A stretch of 64,000 nucleotides of DNA from Deinococcus psychrotolerans (GTDB lineage Bacteria > Deinococcota > Deinococci > Deinococcales > Deinococcaceae): the NCBI RefSeq assembly GCF_003860465.1, contig NZ_CP034184.1, positions 124,001-188,000 of the forward strand, read 5' to 3'. Each line of letters begins with the position of its first letter. Positions within the stretch are counted from its first letter, which is position 1. The notes under the pieces are model-generated. The model was not told where the DNA came from and searched no databases. It worked only from the letters and a program-made list of their open reading frames with translations. The position numbers and the translations under genes are program-made. Positions 40,892-48,975 of this stretch are shown piece by piece.

Positions 40892-41983
40892 GTGCGGCGC
40901 ATCGTTCACATCGATATGGACGCCTTCTACGCCAGCGTCGAGGTGCGCGATCAGCCCAAGCTGATCGGTCTAGCCGTCGCGGTTGCCCACCAGAGCAAAC
41001 GCGGCGTCGTCTTGACGGCCAGTTACGAAGCCCGCCAGTACGGTGTTCGCAGCGCCATGCCCACCAGCCTGGCGCTGCAAAAATGTCCCCACTTGACGCT
41101 GGTGCCACCCCGCATGGACGTCTACAAGCAAGTCTCGGACGTGATCCGCGCCGTGTTTTTCCAGTACACCGACTTGGTGGAGCCGCTCTCGCTGGACGAA
41201 GCGTATCTGGACGTCAGCCAGCACCCGTCCGGCACGCTGATTGCCAGAGCGATCAAAGCCGACATCCAGCGCGAGGCTCGGCTGACCGCCTCAGCTGGGG
41301 TGAGCTTCAACAAGTTTCTGGCAAAGCTCGCTTCGGATATGCACAAGCCCGACGGCCTGACTGTCATTCGACCTGAGCAAGCGGACGCCCTGATCGCCGC
41401 TCTGCCAGTTGAAGCGTTTCACGGCGTCGGCCCAGCCACCAAAAGCCGAATGCATGACCGCCGACTGTTCACTGGAGCCGATCTCAAACGCCAATCCCTG
41501 AGTGACCTGACCCACTGGTTCGGTGCTCAAGGCGCACACTTTCACCGGATCAGCCACGGAATCGACGAGCGGCCCGTCGATCCTGACCGGGAACGCAAAA
41601 GTGTCGGTGTGGAGCGCACCTTCGAAGATGATCTGAGCGTGTTCGCCGAGGCGCAGGCCGCTCTACCGGGTCTGGTCGAGCTGCTGATGCCGCGTCTGAC
41701 GAGGGCCGATTACCACGGGCGCAGCTTGGTGCTGAAAATCAAGTTCGCCGACCGAACTGTTTTGACGCGCCGAGTGACCAGTGCTGCGCCGCTGTTAGAC
41801 GCGGCGAAGGTGCTTACTCTGGCCTACGAACTGCTGACGCCTGAACTGCTGGCGGGCCGAGCAGTGCGGCTGCTGGGCTTGAGTGTCCAGAATCAGCTTG
41901 TGGCTCCCATATCTGGGGCACAGCTGCCGCTGTTTCCCAGAGGTCTAGACACTCTGAGCCGCGACCAACCGTTGGTGAAGTAA
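40892..41983 (+). CDS. dinB: DNA polymerase IV (Y family)
   Basis: 363 residues. Y-family motifs are clear: IVHIDMDAFYASVE with the first metal-binding Asp, SYEARQYGVRSAMP, VEPLSLDEAYLDV with the catalytic Asp-Glu, ASAGVSFNKFLAKLASDMHK, and the helix-hairpin-helix GVGPATKSRM. The little finger follows (SVGVERTFEDDL). It copies past damaged bases at the cost of accuracy. It starts with GTG and ends with a QLPLFPRG stretch that could be a beta-clamp-binding motif. It sits in a DNA-repair cluster with the photolyase-UDG gene. Confidence 0.93.
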   Translation: MRRIVHIDMDAFYASVEVRDQPKLIGLAVAVAHQSKRGVVLTASYEARQYGVRSAMPTSLALQKCPHLTLVPPRMDVYKQVSDVIRAVFFQYTDLVEPLSLDEAYLDVSQHPSGTLIARAIKADIQREARLTASAGVSFNKFLAKLASDMHKPDGLTVIRPEQADALIAALPVEAFHGVGPATKSRMHDRRLFTGADLKRQSLSDLTHWFGAQGAHFHRISHGIDERPVDPDRERKSVGVERTFEDDLSVFAEAQAALPGLVELLMPRLTRADYHGRSLVLKIKFADRTVLTRRVTSAAPLLDAAKVLTLAYELLTPELLAGRAVRLLGLSVQNQLVAPISGAQLPLFPRGLDTLSRDQPLVK

Positions 41984-42116
41984 AGCGTCGACGTCCTGCA
42001 ACCAGCGCACTCTGCGAAGAACTGCTGCCCTGACTTGCGGGTGCGCTGCTGCCCCCGGCATTCCGTGCAGTTCAAACGAATCGGTGTGTTTCCCTGACAG
42101 TCCCTGCACTTGAAGG
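41893..42116 (-). pseudogene. Zinc-ribbon gene fragment cut by IS6
   Basis: Reading from the IS6 border leftward gives FKCRDCQGNTPIRLNCTECR, then FAECAGCRTST and a run that overlaps the end of dinB on the other strand. The paired CxxC motifs look like two zinc ribbons. The 5' end is replaced by the IS6 element, so it is probably the tail of a disrupted gene. It may also be a chance frame. Confidence 0.35.
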
Positions 42117-42153
42117 GGTTATGTTGCCTTAACTTGGCCCACGGCAGTCGGAG

Positions 42154-42188
42154 GGCAGGGGTGGCCTGAACTTCAGGCCACCCCTGCC
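42154..42188. terminator. IS6 35-bp palindrome
   Basis: 17-bp arms (GGCAGGGGTGGCCTGAA and complement) around one base; the transposase stop codon TGA is inside. It probably ends transposase transcription and shields the element from outside transcripts. Confidence 0.75.
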
Positions 42189-42883
42189 GCGACGGTTGAC
42201 CACATCTGGAACGCCCGTTTCTGATTGCTTTTTCTCACTGCGGCGCAAACACTGGTGCGGGAATGATGGTGGAGATTAGTCATCCGGGCGTGCAAACTCA
42301 GGAATTCCTGAGCGCATTTTCGTCGTCTGAACCCCTGCTGACTGCGCTCTTGTCGTCGTGTGGATCGATGTTCCTGCTCAATAACGTTGTTACACTTGGC
42401 GGTGGAGATCACCTCTTGGTGATCCACGTCGGCCAGGCTCGGGATCTCCCGGATGGCCGCCCCGTAACTGCGCAGCTGATCGGTATGAATGACCTCTGGG
42501 ACGTCATATTCACACAATAACCTTGTCAGGAAGGTCTTTGCCGCCTCCGTGTCTCGGTGTCGCTGGAGCAAGATGTCGAGTACGAAGCCGTATTCGTCCA
42601 CAGCCCTCCAAAGCCAGTGTCGAACGCCATCCACCGTCGTGCACATCTCATCCAGATACCACCGCGAACCCCGGCGGGGTTCACGGTGACGAAGGTCTGC
42701 CGCGAAGAGAGAACCGAACTTGATACACCATTCGCGGATTGTCTCGTGGCTAACCTGGATGCTGCGCTGGTGCAGCAATTCTTGAACGTCTCTGTAGCTG
42801 AGTGGGAAGCGGTGGTACAGCCAGACAGCGTGTTGAATGATGGTCATGGGGAACCGGTGGCGGTAGGGCTTCGGGTTGTTCAT
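42173..42883 (-). CDS. IS6-family DDE transposase
   Basis: 236 residues. Zinc-less IS6 layout: RFPMTIIQHAVWLYHRFPLS, helix-turn-helix SYRDVQELLHQRSIQVSHET, then catalytic acids in RWYLDEMCTTV, VIHTDQLRSYGA and NVIEQEHRSTRR. The frame is complete and the length is normal, so it may be active. Confidence 0.92.
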   Translation of the reverse strand: MNNPKPYRHRFPMTIIQHAVWLYHRFPLSYRDVQELLHQRSIQVSHETIREWCIKFGSLFAADLRHREPRRGSRWYLDEMCTTVDGVRHWLWRAVDEYGFVLDILLQRHRDTEAAKTFLTRLLCEYDVPEVIHTDQLRSYGAAIREIPSLADVDHQEVISTAKCNNVIEQEHRSTRRQERSQQGFRRRKCAQEFLSLHARMTNLHHHSRTSVCAAVRKSNQKRAFQMWSTVAAGVA

Positions 42884-42955
42884 GGCCGGTCAGCTTACCC
42901 CACGCCGATTAAGGCAACATAACCGAAAAAAGACCTGTGAACTGAAAATTTCTCA

Positions 42956-43159
42956 GTGATGGCGGGCTTCCAGCAGTTTCAGGGTGAAGACGCAGATCCA
43001 AAAACAGTTCGCCGCATGCCAGCACGGTGCAGCAAAGCGCGTACACGGGTCACCACTGCGCGTAGGGTGAAGGGCTTGATCACGTATCGTCAATCCCCAA
43101 GTTCAATCCGCGCACCTCGCCTCACGGGCGTGATAAACATGTCAGGCGGCTCGACCTAG
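42956..43159 (+). pseudogene. LOV/PAS-domain remnant
   Basis: FQQFQGEDADPKTVRRM strongly recalls the segment after the flavin-binding Cys in LOV domains (CRFLQGEGTDPEAIHQM in the next gene). The rest of the domain is absent and the following residues do not fit. It is probably a leftover of a duplicated LOV gene. Confidence 0.4.
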
Positions 43160-43162
43160 TCT
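43157..43162 (+). promoter_or_regulatory. -10 box of the LOV-GGDEF gene
   Basis: TAGTCT lies 5 nt before the ATG at 43168; no ribosome-binding site is present between, as for other leaderless genes here. Confidence 0.4.
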
Positions 43163-43167
43163 CAAGT

Positions 43168-44160
43168 ATGCCAAGCACGCCGTCACCTGAGGGCGAGTTG
43201 TTGCGTCCCATTGATCTCCAAGGTCCCAATCCAGACGCGCAAGCGCCTTTCCTCTTCACCGCCCATCTCCTACCGAGTGATCAGCCTGCATGGTTGTCGA
43301 TGCTCGTCGTCGCGCTGACCAACGCCACCAATGGAATTGTCATCAGTGCCAACGTCAAGGGACGCCCCATTGTCTACTGCAACCCGGCGTTTGAACAGCT
43401 GACCGGCTACACCCGCAGCGAAATCGTAGGCCACAACTGCCGCTTCCTTCAGGGTGAGGGCACCGATCCTGAGGCCATCCATCAGATGAGGACGGCCTTC
43501 GACGCCGGAGCAGCGACTGAACTCGTGGTTCTGAATTACAAGAAAAGCGGAATGCCCTTCTGGAATGCCCTCAATATCGGACCGATCCACAATGCCCAAG
43601 GAACCTTGACGCATTTCATCGGTGTTCAGACCGACGTGACCGAACGCATCGACCTTCAAAAGCAACTGGAGCAACGCGCCTTCACCGATGTGCTCACCGG
43701 CCTGCCCAACCGGGCGCAGTTCATGCATGAGCTGGAACGCGAGCTTGGTCTGGTCGACCGGCAAGGTCACCTCGCGCTGGGCTTCGTGGATCTGGACGAT
43801 TTCAAGTCAGTCAATGACTCTTACGGTCACAAGGCCGGAGATGAATTGCTGATCCAGGTGGCTGCACGCTTGAGGGGCGTCGTCCGGGGAGCCGATCTGG
43901 TCGCGCGGCTGGCCGGGGACGAGTTCGTGCTGCTGCTAAGGCAAACCGCGTCCCGAGATGTTCTTGAACGGATCGGATCCCGCACGCTGGCCGCGTTTCA
44001 GCGGCCATTCGTGCTGGACGCCGCGACCGTGACCGTCCACGCCAGTCTCGGTTTCGTCCAGCACGTCGCTGGCGAGCATGCAGCTGCCTTGCTGGAACGT
44101 GCGGACCGCTGCATGTACGCTGCCAAACACCAGGGGAAAAACAGTTTCGTGACGGATTGA
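43168..44160 (+). CDS. LOV-domain diguanylate cyclase
   Basis: 330 residues. Residues about 45-165 form a LOV photosensor: GHNCRFLQGEGTDP with the photoactive Cys at about 91, followed by LNYKKSGMPFWNALNIGPI. A GGDEF domain follows (FTDVLTGLPNRAQFMHELER; FVDLDDFKSVNDSYGHKAGD) with the active-site motif AGDEF (about 249-253) instead of GGDEF, a variant that can still be active. Blue light would form a flavin-Cys bond and switch cyclic-di-GMP synthesis. It starts a group of cyclic-di-GMP and chemosensory-like genes. Confidence 0.88.
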   Translation: MPSTPSPEGELLRPIDLQGPNPDAQAPFLFTAHLLPSDQPAWLSMLVVALTNATNGIVISANVKGRPIVYCNPAFEQLTGYTRSEIVGHNCRFLQGEGTDPEAIHQMRTAFDAGAATELVVLNYKKSGMPFWNALNIGPIHNAQGTLTHFIGVQTDVTERIDLQKQLEQRAFTDVLTGLPNRAQFMHELERELGLVDRQGHLALGFVDLDDFKSVNDSYGHKAGDELLIQVAARLRGVVRGADLVARLAGDEFVLLLRQTASRDVLERIGSRTLAAFQRPFVLDAATVTVHASLGFVQHVAGEHAAALLERADRCMYAAKHQGKNSFVTD

Positions 44161-44365
44161 GCCTCGGACATGTCACACAGATTCGGTCGTCACTACTCCG
44201 GAAGGTGTTGATCTAGACCACCATCGGCAGGCATCTGCTGAGTGCATGGACCGCCTTGGGAGCGCTCACACGCCCCTTGATTGAATTCAGGGATACTATG
44301 CAGCATGTCCCCCCCATCTGCGCGTCCGGCGACCCGCTGAACATTCGTGCCTCAGTGATCCGCTC

Positions 44366-46315
44366 ATGGAGAGTCCGGTGACGCCGGAGCATTCCTCTCC
44401 TGAAGCGCGTGCGCTGCGGAGCGAGGCCGAGCGCCGCCTGTTCAGCCTGAAGCCGCTCGAAACCTGGGAAGGCTGGCAAGCCGCAGCGCTCATTCATGAA
44501 TTGCGCGTCCAGCAGGCCGAGATCGAGTTGCAAAACGAAGAGCTTGGGCACAGCGTCACCGCCCTCGAATTTGAACGCCAGCACTACCGCACCCTGTATA
44601 AACACGCGCCCTCCGCCTACTTCACTCTGAACGCCGCTGGAGACATTCTGGACGTCAACCTGGCAGGCAGTCAGCTGCTCGACTTTCAGCGGGGTCAGCT
44701 TCTCACGCGGCCCTTTGGTCTGTTCATCGCTCCAGAGCAGCGGGCCGAGTTCAGGGACGTTCTGGATGCTTTGAAGCAGGTTCACTCCTCGCGGACACAC
44801 CTGTTCACACTCGAGCGGCGGGGCGGCGCACGCCTTGAGGTGCAGCTTCAGGGACTGACCCTGCCCACCTCGGTGCGTGATCAGCCCGGCGTCCTGATCG
44901 CGCTGATGGACATCACGCCCCTCTCGCAGGCTCAAGCCCACCTGGAACACCTGAATGCCACGCTCGAAGAGCGGGTGAGCCAGGGTACCCAGACACTGCT
45001 CGACCTCAATGCCCGCTTACACCACCAGGCCAGTCACGATTTCCTGACTGGCCTGCCCAACCGGGCGGCCTTCGCGGACGCACTCGAAGGCGCACTGGAC
45101 AGCCTGCACCAGCATGGTCGGGATTTTGCCGTGCTGTTCTTCGATATCGACCACTTCAAGGTCATCAATGACAGCCTGGGCCACCCGGTTGGGGATCAGG
45201 TGCTCATTGAACTTTCCAGGCGTCTGCACGGGATGACCCGGCCCGAGGATCACCTGTCCCGGCTGGGAGGGGACGAGTTCGCTGTCCTGCTGCACAACGT
45301 CACCGACCCGAGCAGCGTCTCCAGCGTTATCGCCCGGCTGGACGCGGCGGTGCAGGAACCGTTCGTGCTGGAGGGCCAGGAGCTGCGCTTGACGGTCAGC
45401 GTTGGCATTCTGCTGGTGAGGGACGGCTACCACACGGCCCAGGAGGTCATCAGCGATGTGGATCTGGCCCTGTATCAAGCCAAACGGGGCGGGAAAGCCA
45501 GGTCAGCCGTGTTCGTGTCCTCCATGCGGGAGGAAGCCAGGGAACGGCTGGAACTCGAAGCCCAGTTGCGACTTGCCCTGGAGCGCCGTGAACTGGTCGT
45601 GCATTACCAGCCGATCGTGGCGCTGGCCAGCGGTCAGGTGCTGGGCCTCGAAGCCCTGGTGCGCTGGCAGCATCCGCAGCGGGGCCTGCTGCTGCCCGGC
45701 GTGTTCATCCCGCTGGCCGAGGAGCTGGAGTTGGTCGGCCAGATCGACCGCTGGGTGTTGATGGAGGCCCAGCGTGAGGCCGCGCACTGGCACCTGGACC
45801 GAACTGGAGTCCAGCCGCTCTGGATGAACGTCAACGTCTCAGCCCGTCAGTTGGAGCAGATTCGCCAGGTCACGGATCAGCTCACGGAGCACGCCTGCCC
45901 AGCCGCGTGGCGGGTGCTGATCGAGATCACCGAACGGGTCCTGACCTCCCACGAGGCCAGCGACCCGGCCACCCTGAACGCCCTGCGTCTGGCCCAGGTG
46001 GAACTGGTGCTCGACGACTTTGGGATGGGATTTTCGTCACTCAGCGCCCTGCACCGCTTTCCGGTGAGGATGCTCAAGATCGACCGCTCCTTTGTGGCGG
46101 CGCTTGGCGAGAACGCTCGCCTGATCCGGGCCACCGTGCTGATCGGCGAGGCGCTGGGACTGACGGTGGTGGCCGAGGGCGTCGAAACGCAGGCGCACCA
46201 GCAGAACCTGCTGGAACTCGGAATCAAGGTCGCCCAGGGCTGGCTGTTCTCGGCTGCGCTGCCTCCCGAAGAGATTGAGGCGTATTTGCGGGCGAATGCC
46301 GCGCTCACCAGCTGA
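44366..46315 (+). CDS. PAS-GGDEF-EAL bifunctional cyclic-di-GMP protein
   Basis: 649 residues. An N-terminal coiled coil (RVQQAEIELQNEELGHSVTA) leads to a PAS domain (about 70-185). The GGDEF domain (about 215-385) has HDFLTGLPNRAAFADALEGA and intact SRLGGDEFAVLL. The EAL domain (about 395-645) has LGLEALVRWQHP, MNVNVSARQL, LVLDDFGMGFSSL, LKIDRSFV and VVAEGVETQ, a complete catalytic set. It could both make and degrade cyclic-di-GMP. It overlaps the converging kinase gene by 11 bp at its 3' end. Confidence 0.9.
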   Translation: MESPVTPEHSSPEARALRSEAERRLFSLKPLETWEGWQAAALIHELRVQQAEIELQNEELGHSVTALEFERQHYRTLYKHAPSAYFTLNAAGDILDVNLAGSQLLDFQRGQLLTRPFGLFIAPEQRAEFRDVLDALKQVHSSRTHLFTLERRGGARLEVQLQGLTLPTSVRDQPGVLIALMDITPLSQAQAHLEHLNATLEERVSQGTQTLLDLNARLHHQASHDFLTGLPNRAAFADALEGALDSLHQHGRDFAVLFFDIDHFKVINDSLGHPVGDQVLIELSRRLHGMTRPEDHLSRLGGDEFAVLLHNVTDPSSVSSVIARLDAAVQEPFVLEGQELRLTVSVGILLVRDGYHTAQEVISDVDLALYQAKRGGKARSAVFVSSMREEARERLELEAQLRLALERRELVVHYQPIVALASGQVLGLEALVRWQHPQRGLLLPGVFIPLAEELELVGQIDRWVLMEAQREAAHWHLDRTGVQPLWMNVNVSARQLEQIRQVTDQLTEHACPAAWRVLIEITERVLTSHEASDPATLNALRLAQVELVLDDFGMGFSSLSALHRFPVRMLKIDRSFVAALGENARLIRATVLIGEALGLTVVAEGVETQAHQQNLLELGIKVAQGWLFSAALPPEEIEAYLRANAALTS

Positions 46316-47558
46316 CTTCTGAACCACCCGGCACAGCCACCAGTTCGCGGGGCAGCTGCACCCAGAACACTGAACCCGCGCCCGCCACACTCTCCGCCCA
46401 GATCCGGCCCTGCAAGCGCTGCACGATCCGCCGGGCCAGCGCCAGTCCCAAGCCCTGACCCTCGAAGTCCCGTTCGCTGTGCAGCCGCTCAAACACGCCG
46501 AACATCCGCCCAGACTGCCGGGCATCAAAGCCCACACCGTTGTCGCGGACGCTGAATAAAAATGTCCCCTCCTGCTCCTGCACACCCACATGAATCCGGG
46601 CCTCGGGGCAGGGACGGGTAAATTTGACGGCGTTCGAGAGCAGGTTGCCAAAAATCATCTGCAAGCTCAGCGGATCGGCCTGAAGGGTGGGCAGAGCGTC
46701 GTGGGTGAGTCTTACCTGCCGACCCGCCCGCTCAGGCCCCAGTTCGGCAAACACCTGATCGACCAGCCGGTTGAGGTCCACGGTCTGGTGACGGCTGAAC
46801 GGCTGGCCCGTCCGGAAAAAGAGGGTCAGCGAGGTCATCAGCTCATTCATACGTGAGGCCGCTCGCAGCAGATCCTTTAGAAGACGGGCGCTGTGCTCAT
46901 CGGGGGCCTGGAGGGTCCGGCCCAGCAACTCGGCGAACCCGCTCACCTGCCGCATGGGGGCGCTCAGGTCGTGCGTCATGGAATGCAGGAAGGTCTGCAA
47001 TTCCTCACTGAGTTGCTCGGTCTGCCGGGTGCGCCGCTCGGTCTCGCGCTGCGCCGTTTTCAGCGCTGTGATGTCCGTGAGGGCCAGCCGGACCAGGCGA
47101 GTCGACGGCCCCGCCAGCCCGGTACATTCCAGCAGCGCGTCCCAGGCGTGACCACCCTGGCGAGGCATCCTGACGTCCATCCGGTGATGTTCGGCGTCTT
47201 CAGCTGATTGAAGTGCGCTGCGGAGCAGTTCGGCGAAGGCGACGTGCTGGCCGTCCCCGATGAAGAGTGAGAACTGCCGCCCCACCAAGTCGCCGCCCGC
47301 GGCACCCAGTTGCAGGCACCCAGTCTGGTTGATCTGCTGGATCAGGCCGCCCTGGTCACAGACCACATAGCCCACCGGCGCGAATTCAAACAGGTCGGCG
47401 TAGCGGTTGCGGGCCTGCTCCAGCTCCAGATTGATCTGCCGCAGCACCTCGTTTTGCTGTTCCAGCTCGGCCTGGTGAATATGCAGTTCCTGTTCCTGAT
47501 GATTGAAGCGCTGCTGGAGGTCATCAAATGTAAGCAAGGAGGCTCCTGATCTGGTCAT
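46305..47558 (-). CDS. PAS-containing sensor histidine kinase
   Basis: 417 residues. The N-terminal coiled coil (ELHIHQAELEQQNEVLRQIN) is like that of the adjacent GGDEF-EAL protein, followed by a PAS domain (about 50-170). The kinase core has the H-box FLHSMTHDLSAPMRQVSGF, N-box NLLSNAVKFT, G1 DNGVGFDARQ and G2 GQGLGLALARR. No transmembrane segment, so it is cytoplasmic. It resembles bacteriophytochrome-type kinases in the catalytic half. Its partner could be the receiver at 51920. Start is uncertain; a downstream TTG with AGGAG also fits. Confidence 0.85.
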   Translation of the reverse strand: MTRSGASLLTFDDLQQRFNHQEQELHIHQAELEQQNEVLRQINLELEQARNRYADLFEFAPVGYVVCDQGGLIQQINQTGCLQLGAAGGDLVGRQFSLFIGDGQHVAFAELLRSALQSAEDAEHHRMDVRMPRQGGHAWDALLECTGLAGPSTRLVRLALTDITALKTAQRETERRTRQTEQLSEELQTFLHSMTHDLSAPMRQVSGFAELLGRTLQAPDEHSARLLKDLLRAASRMNELMTSLTLFFRTGQPFSRHQTVDLNRLVDQVFAELGPERAGRQVRLTHDALPTLQADPLSLQMIFGNLLSNAVKFTRPCPEARIHVGVQEQEGTFLFSVRDNGVGFDARQSGRMFGVFERLHSERDFEGQGLGLALARRIVQRLQGRIWAESVAGAGSVFWVQLPRELVAVPGGSEVSW

Positions 47559-47825
47559 TCAGACGGCAGCACCCTCTGGAGGATGGGACGATCCGCTGAA
47601 CCTACTTCACACGAGGAGCGAGATGAGCCACGCTGGGCTGAAGGTGACTGAACTTTAGGTCAGATGAAGGATGTGAACTGTGATGAAGTGGTGACCGCCG
47701 AAGGCCCAGCGCTGGACACAGAGGGGGAACTTTTCTCCGCAGCCAGCCTGAAGTCTTTCGCTGTCCTGGGTACGGCTTCAGGAAGACGGTATGGAACTGA
47801 CCTCCGCTCAGTGCATTCTGTAGCC
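47559..47825. other. Intergenic region between kinase and cheB
   Basis: About 270 bp between divergent genes. An open frame in phase with cheB reaches back to 47664, but its residues do not resemble the family. No clear promoter hexamers were picked. Confidence 0.3.
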
Positions 47826-48869
47826 ATGCTTCCTTTTCGACTGGTGGTCATCGGTGCCTCTGCGGGCGGCCTGCCGCCACTGACCGCCCTGGCTGCCGGG
47901 TTGCCCGCCGACTTCCCGGCGGCCATCTGCATCGTCATGCACATCCCAGCTTACGCCCCCAGCTACCTCGCAGAGATTCTGGGCCGGGCTGGGCCGCTGC
48001 CAGCGTCACAGCCTGCTAATGGCGACCCAATTCTGCCGGGGCGGATTTACTGCGCGTCCCCGGATCACCACCTGCTCATCGAGAATGGCCAGTTCAACGT
48101 GACCAAGGGTCCCAAGGAGAACCGTGTTCGTCCCGCCGTCGATACGCTGTTCCGCTCGGCGGCGTACAGCGAGGGTCCCAACGTGATCGGCGTGGTGCTC
48201 TCTGGACTGCTCGACGACGGCACCTCGGGGCTGTGGACCATCAAGCACTTCGGCGGCGTGGCTGTGGTGCAAGATCCCCAGGACGCCGAGTACGACTCGA
48301 TGCCGAAGAGCGCCGTCAGTCAGGTCAAGGTGGACCACACGGTGTGTGCGAACGACCTCGCGGCGTTACTGATTCAACTTGTCGCTGCGCCGATGAAGGA
48401 GCCCGGGGAGACCATGGCCAGTGACGAAGACCGCCAGCGGGTGGAGGTCGAGGTCAGCATTGCCAGCAGTGCCCACGCCTTCCGCAAAGGGGTGATGGCC
48501 TTCGGGAAGGTCACGCCGCAGACCTGTCCGGAATGCGGAGGCATTCTGGTGGAGATCAAGGAAGGGGGATTCACCCGTTACCGCTGCCACACCGGCCACG
48601 CCTACACCGGGGACAGCTTGCTGGTGAGCGTCACCGAGGCCATCGAGAATAAACTGTGGCGCACCATGCGGGCGCTGGAGGAAGCCAGTATGCTGCTGGA
48701 GAACACCAGCCAGAACTTCGCGGCGGCTGGGAATACCTGGCTGGCCCAGGAATACAGCCGCAAAGCCGCAGAGATGGAGGCCCGCACGCGACTGATCTTC
48801 CAGGACATCGTGGATAACAGGAGCTTGAGTGCCGAGCAGCTCGACCACGACGTGAGCAAGGAGCGGTGA
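47826..48869 (+). CDS. cheB: CheB-type methylesterase without receiver domain
   Basis: 347 residues from the ATG at 47826, which begins MLPFRLVVIGASAGGLPPLT. Catalytic Ser (GASAGG), His (VMHIPAYAPS) and Asp (SGLLDDGTSG) are present. The receiver domain of classical CheB is missing. A C-terminal zinc ribbon (TCPECGG...YRCHTGHAY) and helical tail extend it, a form common in environmental two-component clusters. It would remove methyl groups from glutamates of a receptor-like protein. No chemoreceptor gene is in the window. Confidence 0.85.
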   Translation: MLPFRLVVIGASAGGLPPLTALAAGLPADFPAAICIVMHIPAYAPSYLAEILGRAGPLPASQPANGDPILPGRIYCASPDHHLLIENGQFNVTKGPKENRVRPAVDTLFRSAAYSEGPNVIGVVLSGLLDDGTSGLWTIKHFGGVAVVQDPQDAEYDSMPKSAVSQVKVDHTVCANDLAALLIQLVAAPMKEPGETMASDEDRQRVEVEVSIASSAHAFRKGVMAFGKVTPQTCPECGGILVEIKEGGFTRYRCHTGHAYTGDSLLVSVTEAIENKLWRTMRALEEASMLLENTSQNFAAAGNTWLAQEYSRKAAEMEARTRLIFQDIVDNRSLSAEQLDHDVSKER

Positions 48870-48975
48870 AGGCGGTGCTGTGGGTCGCCCTTGAAAGTTC
48901 GCCCCACGCGGCATGGCTCCTCACGCCACCTGGTCAGCGGCCCGGATCAGGCTCCAGCCACCCAGGCCGTCCCTG

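Larger units (their letters stand above)
42117..42924 (-). mobile_element. IS6-family insertion sequence, apparently intact
   Basis: 808 bp bounded by GGTTATGTTGCCTTA and its exact inverse. It contains one full-length transposase gene and a 35-bp palindrome at its 3' end. No 8-bp target duplication is visible. A damaged sister copy lies at 52276-53122. Confidence 0.92.

Noticed and set aside
47664..47825. N-terminal extension of CheB
   Set aside because: The extra 54 residues do not resemble a receiver or any CheB segment; the ATG at 47826 starts directly at the catalytic fold.
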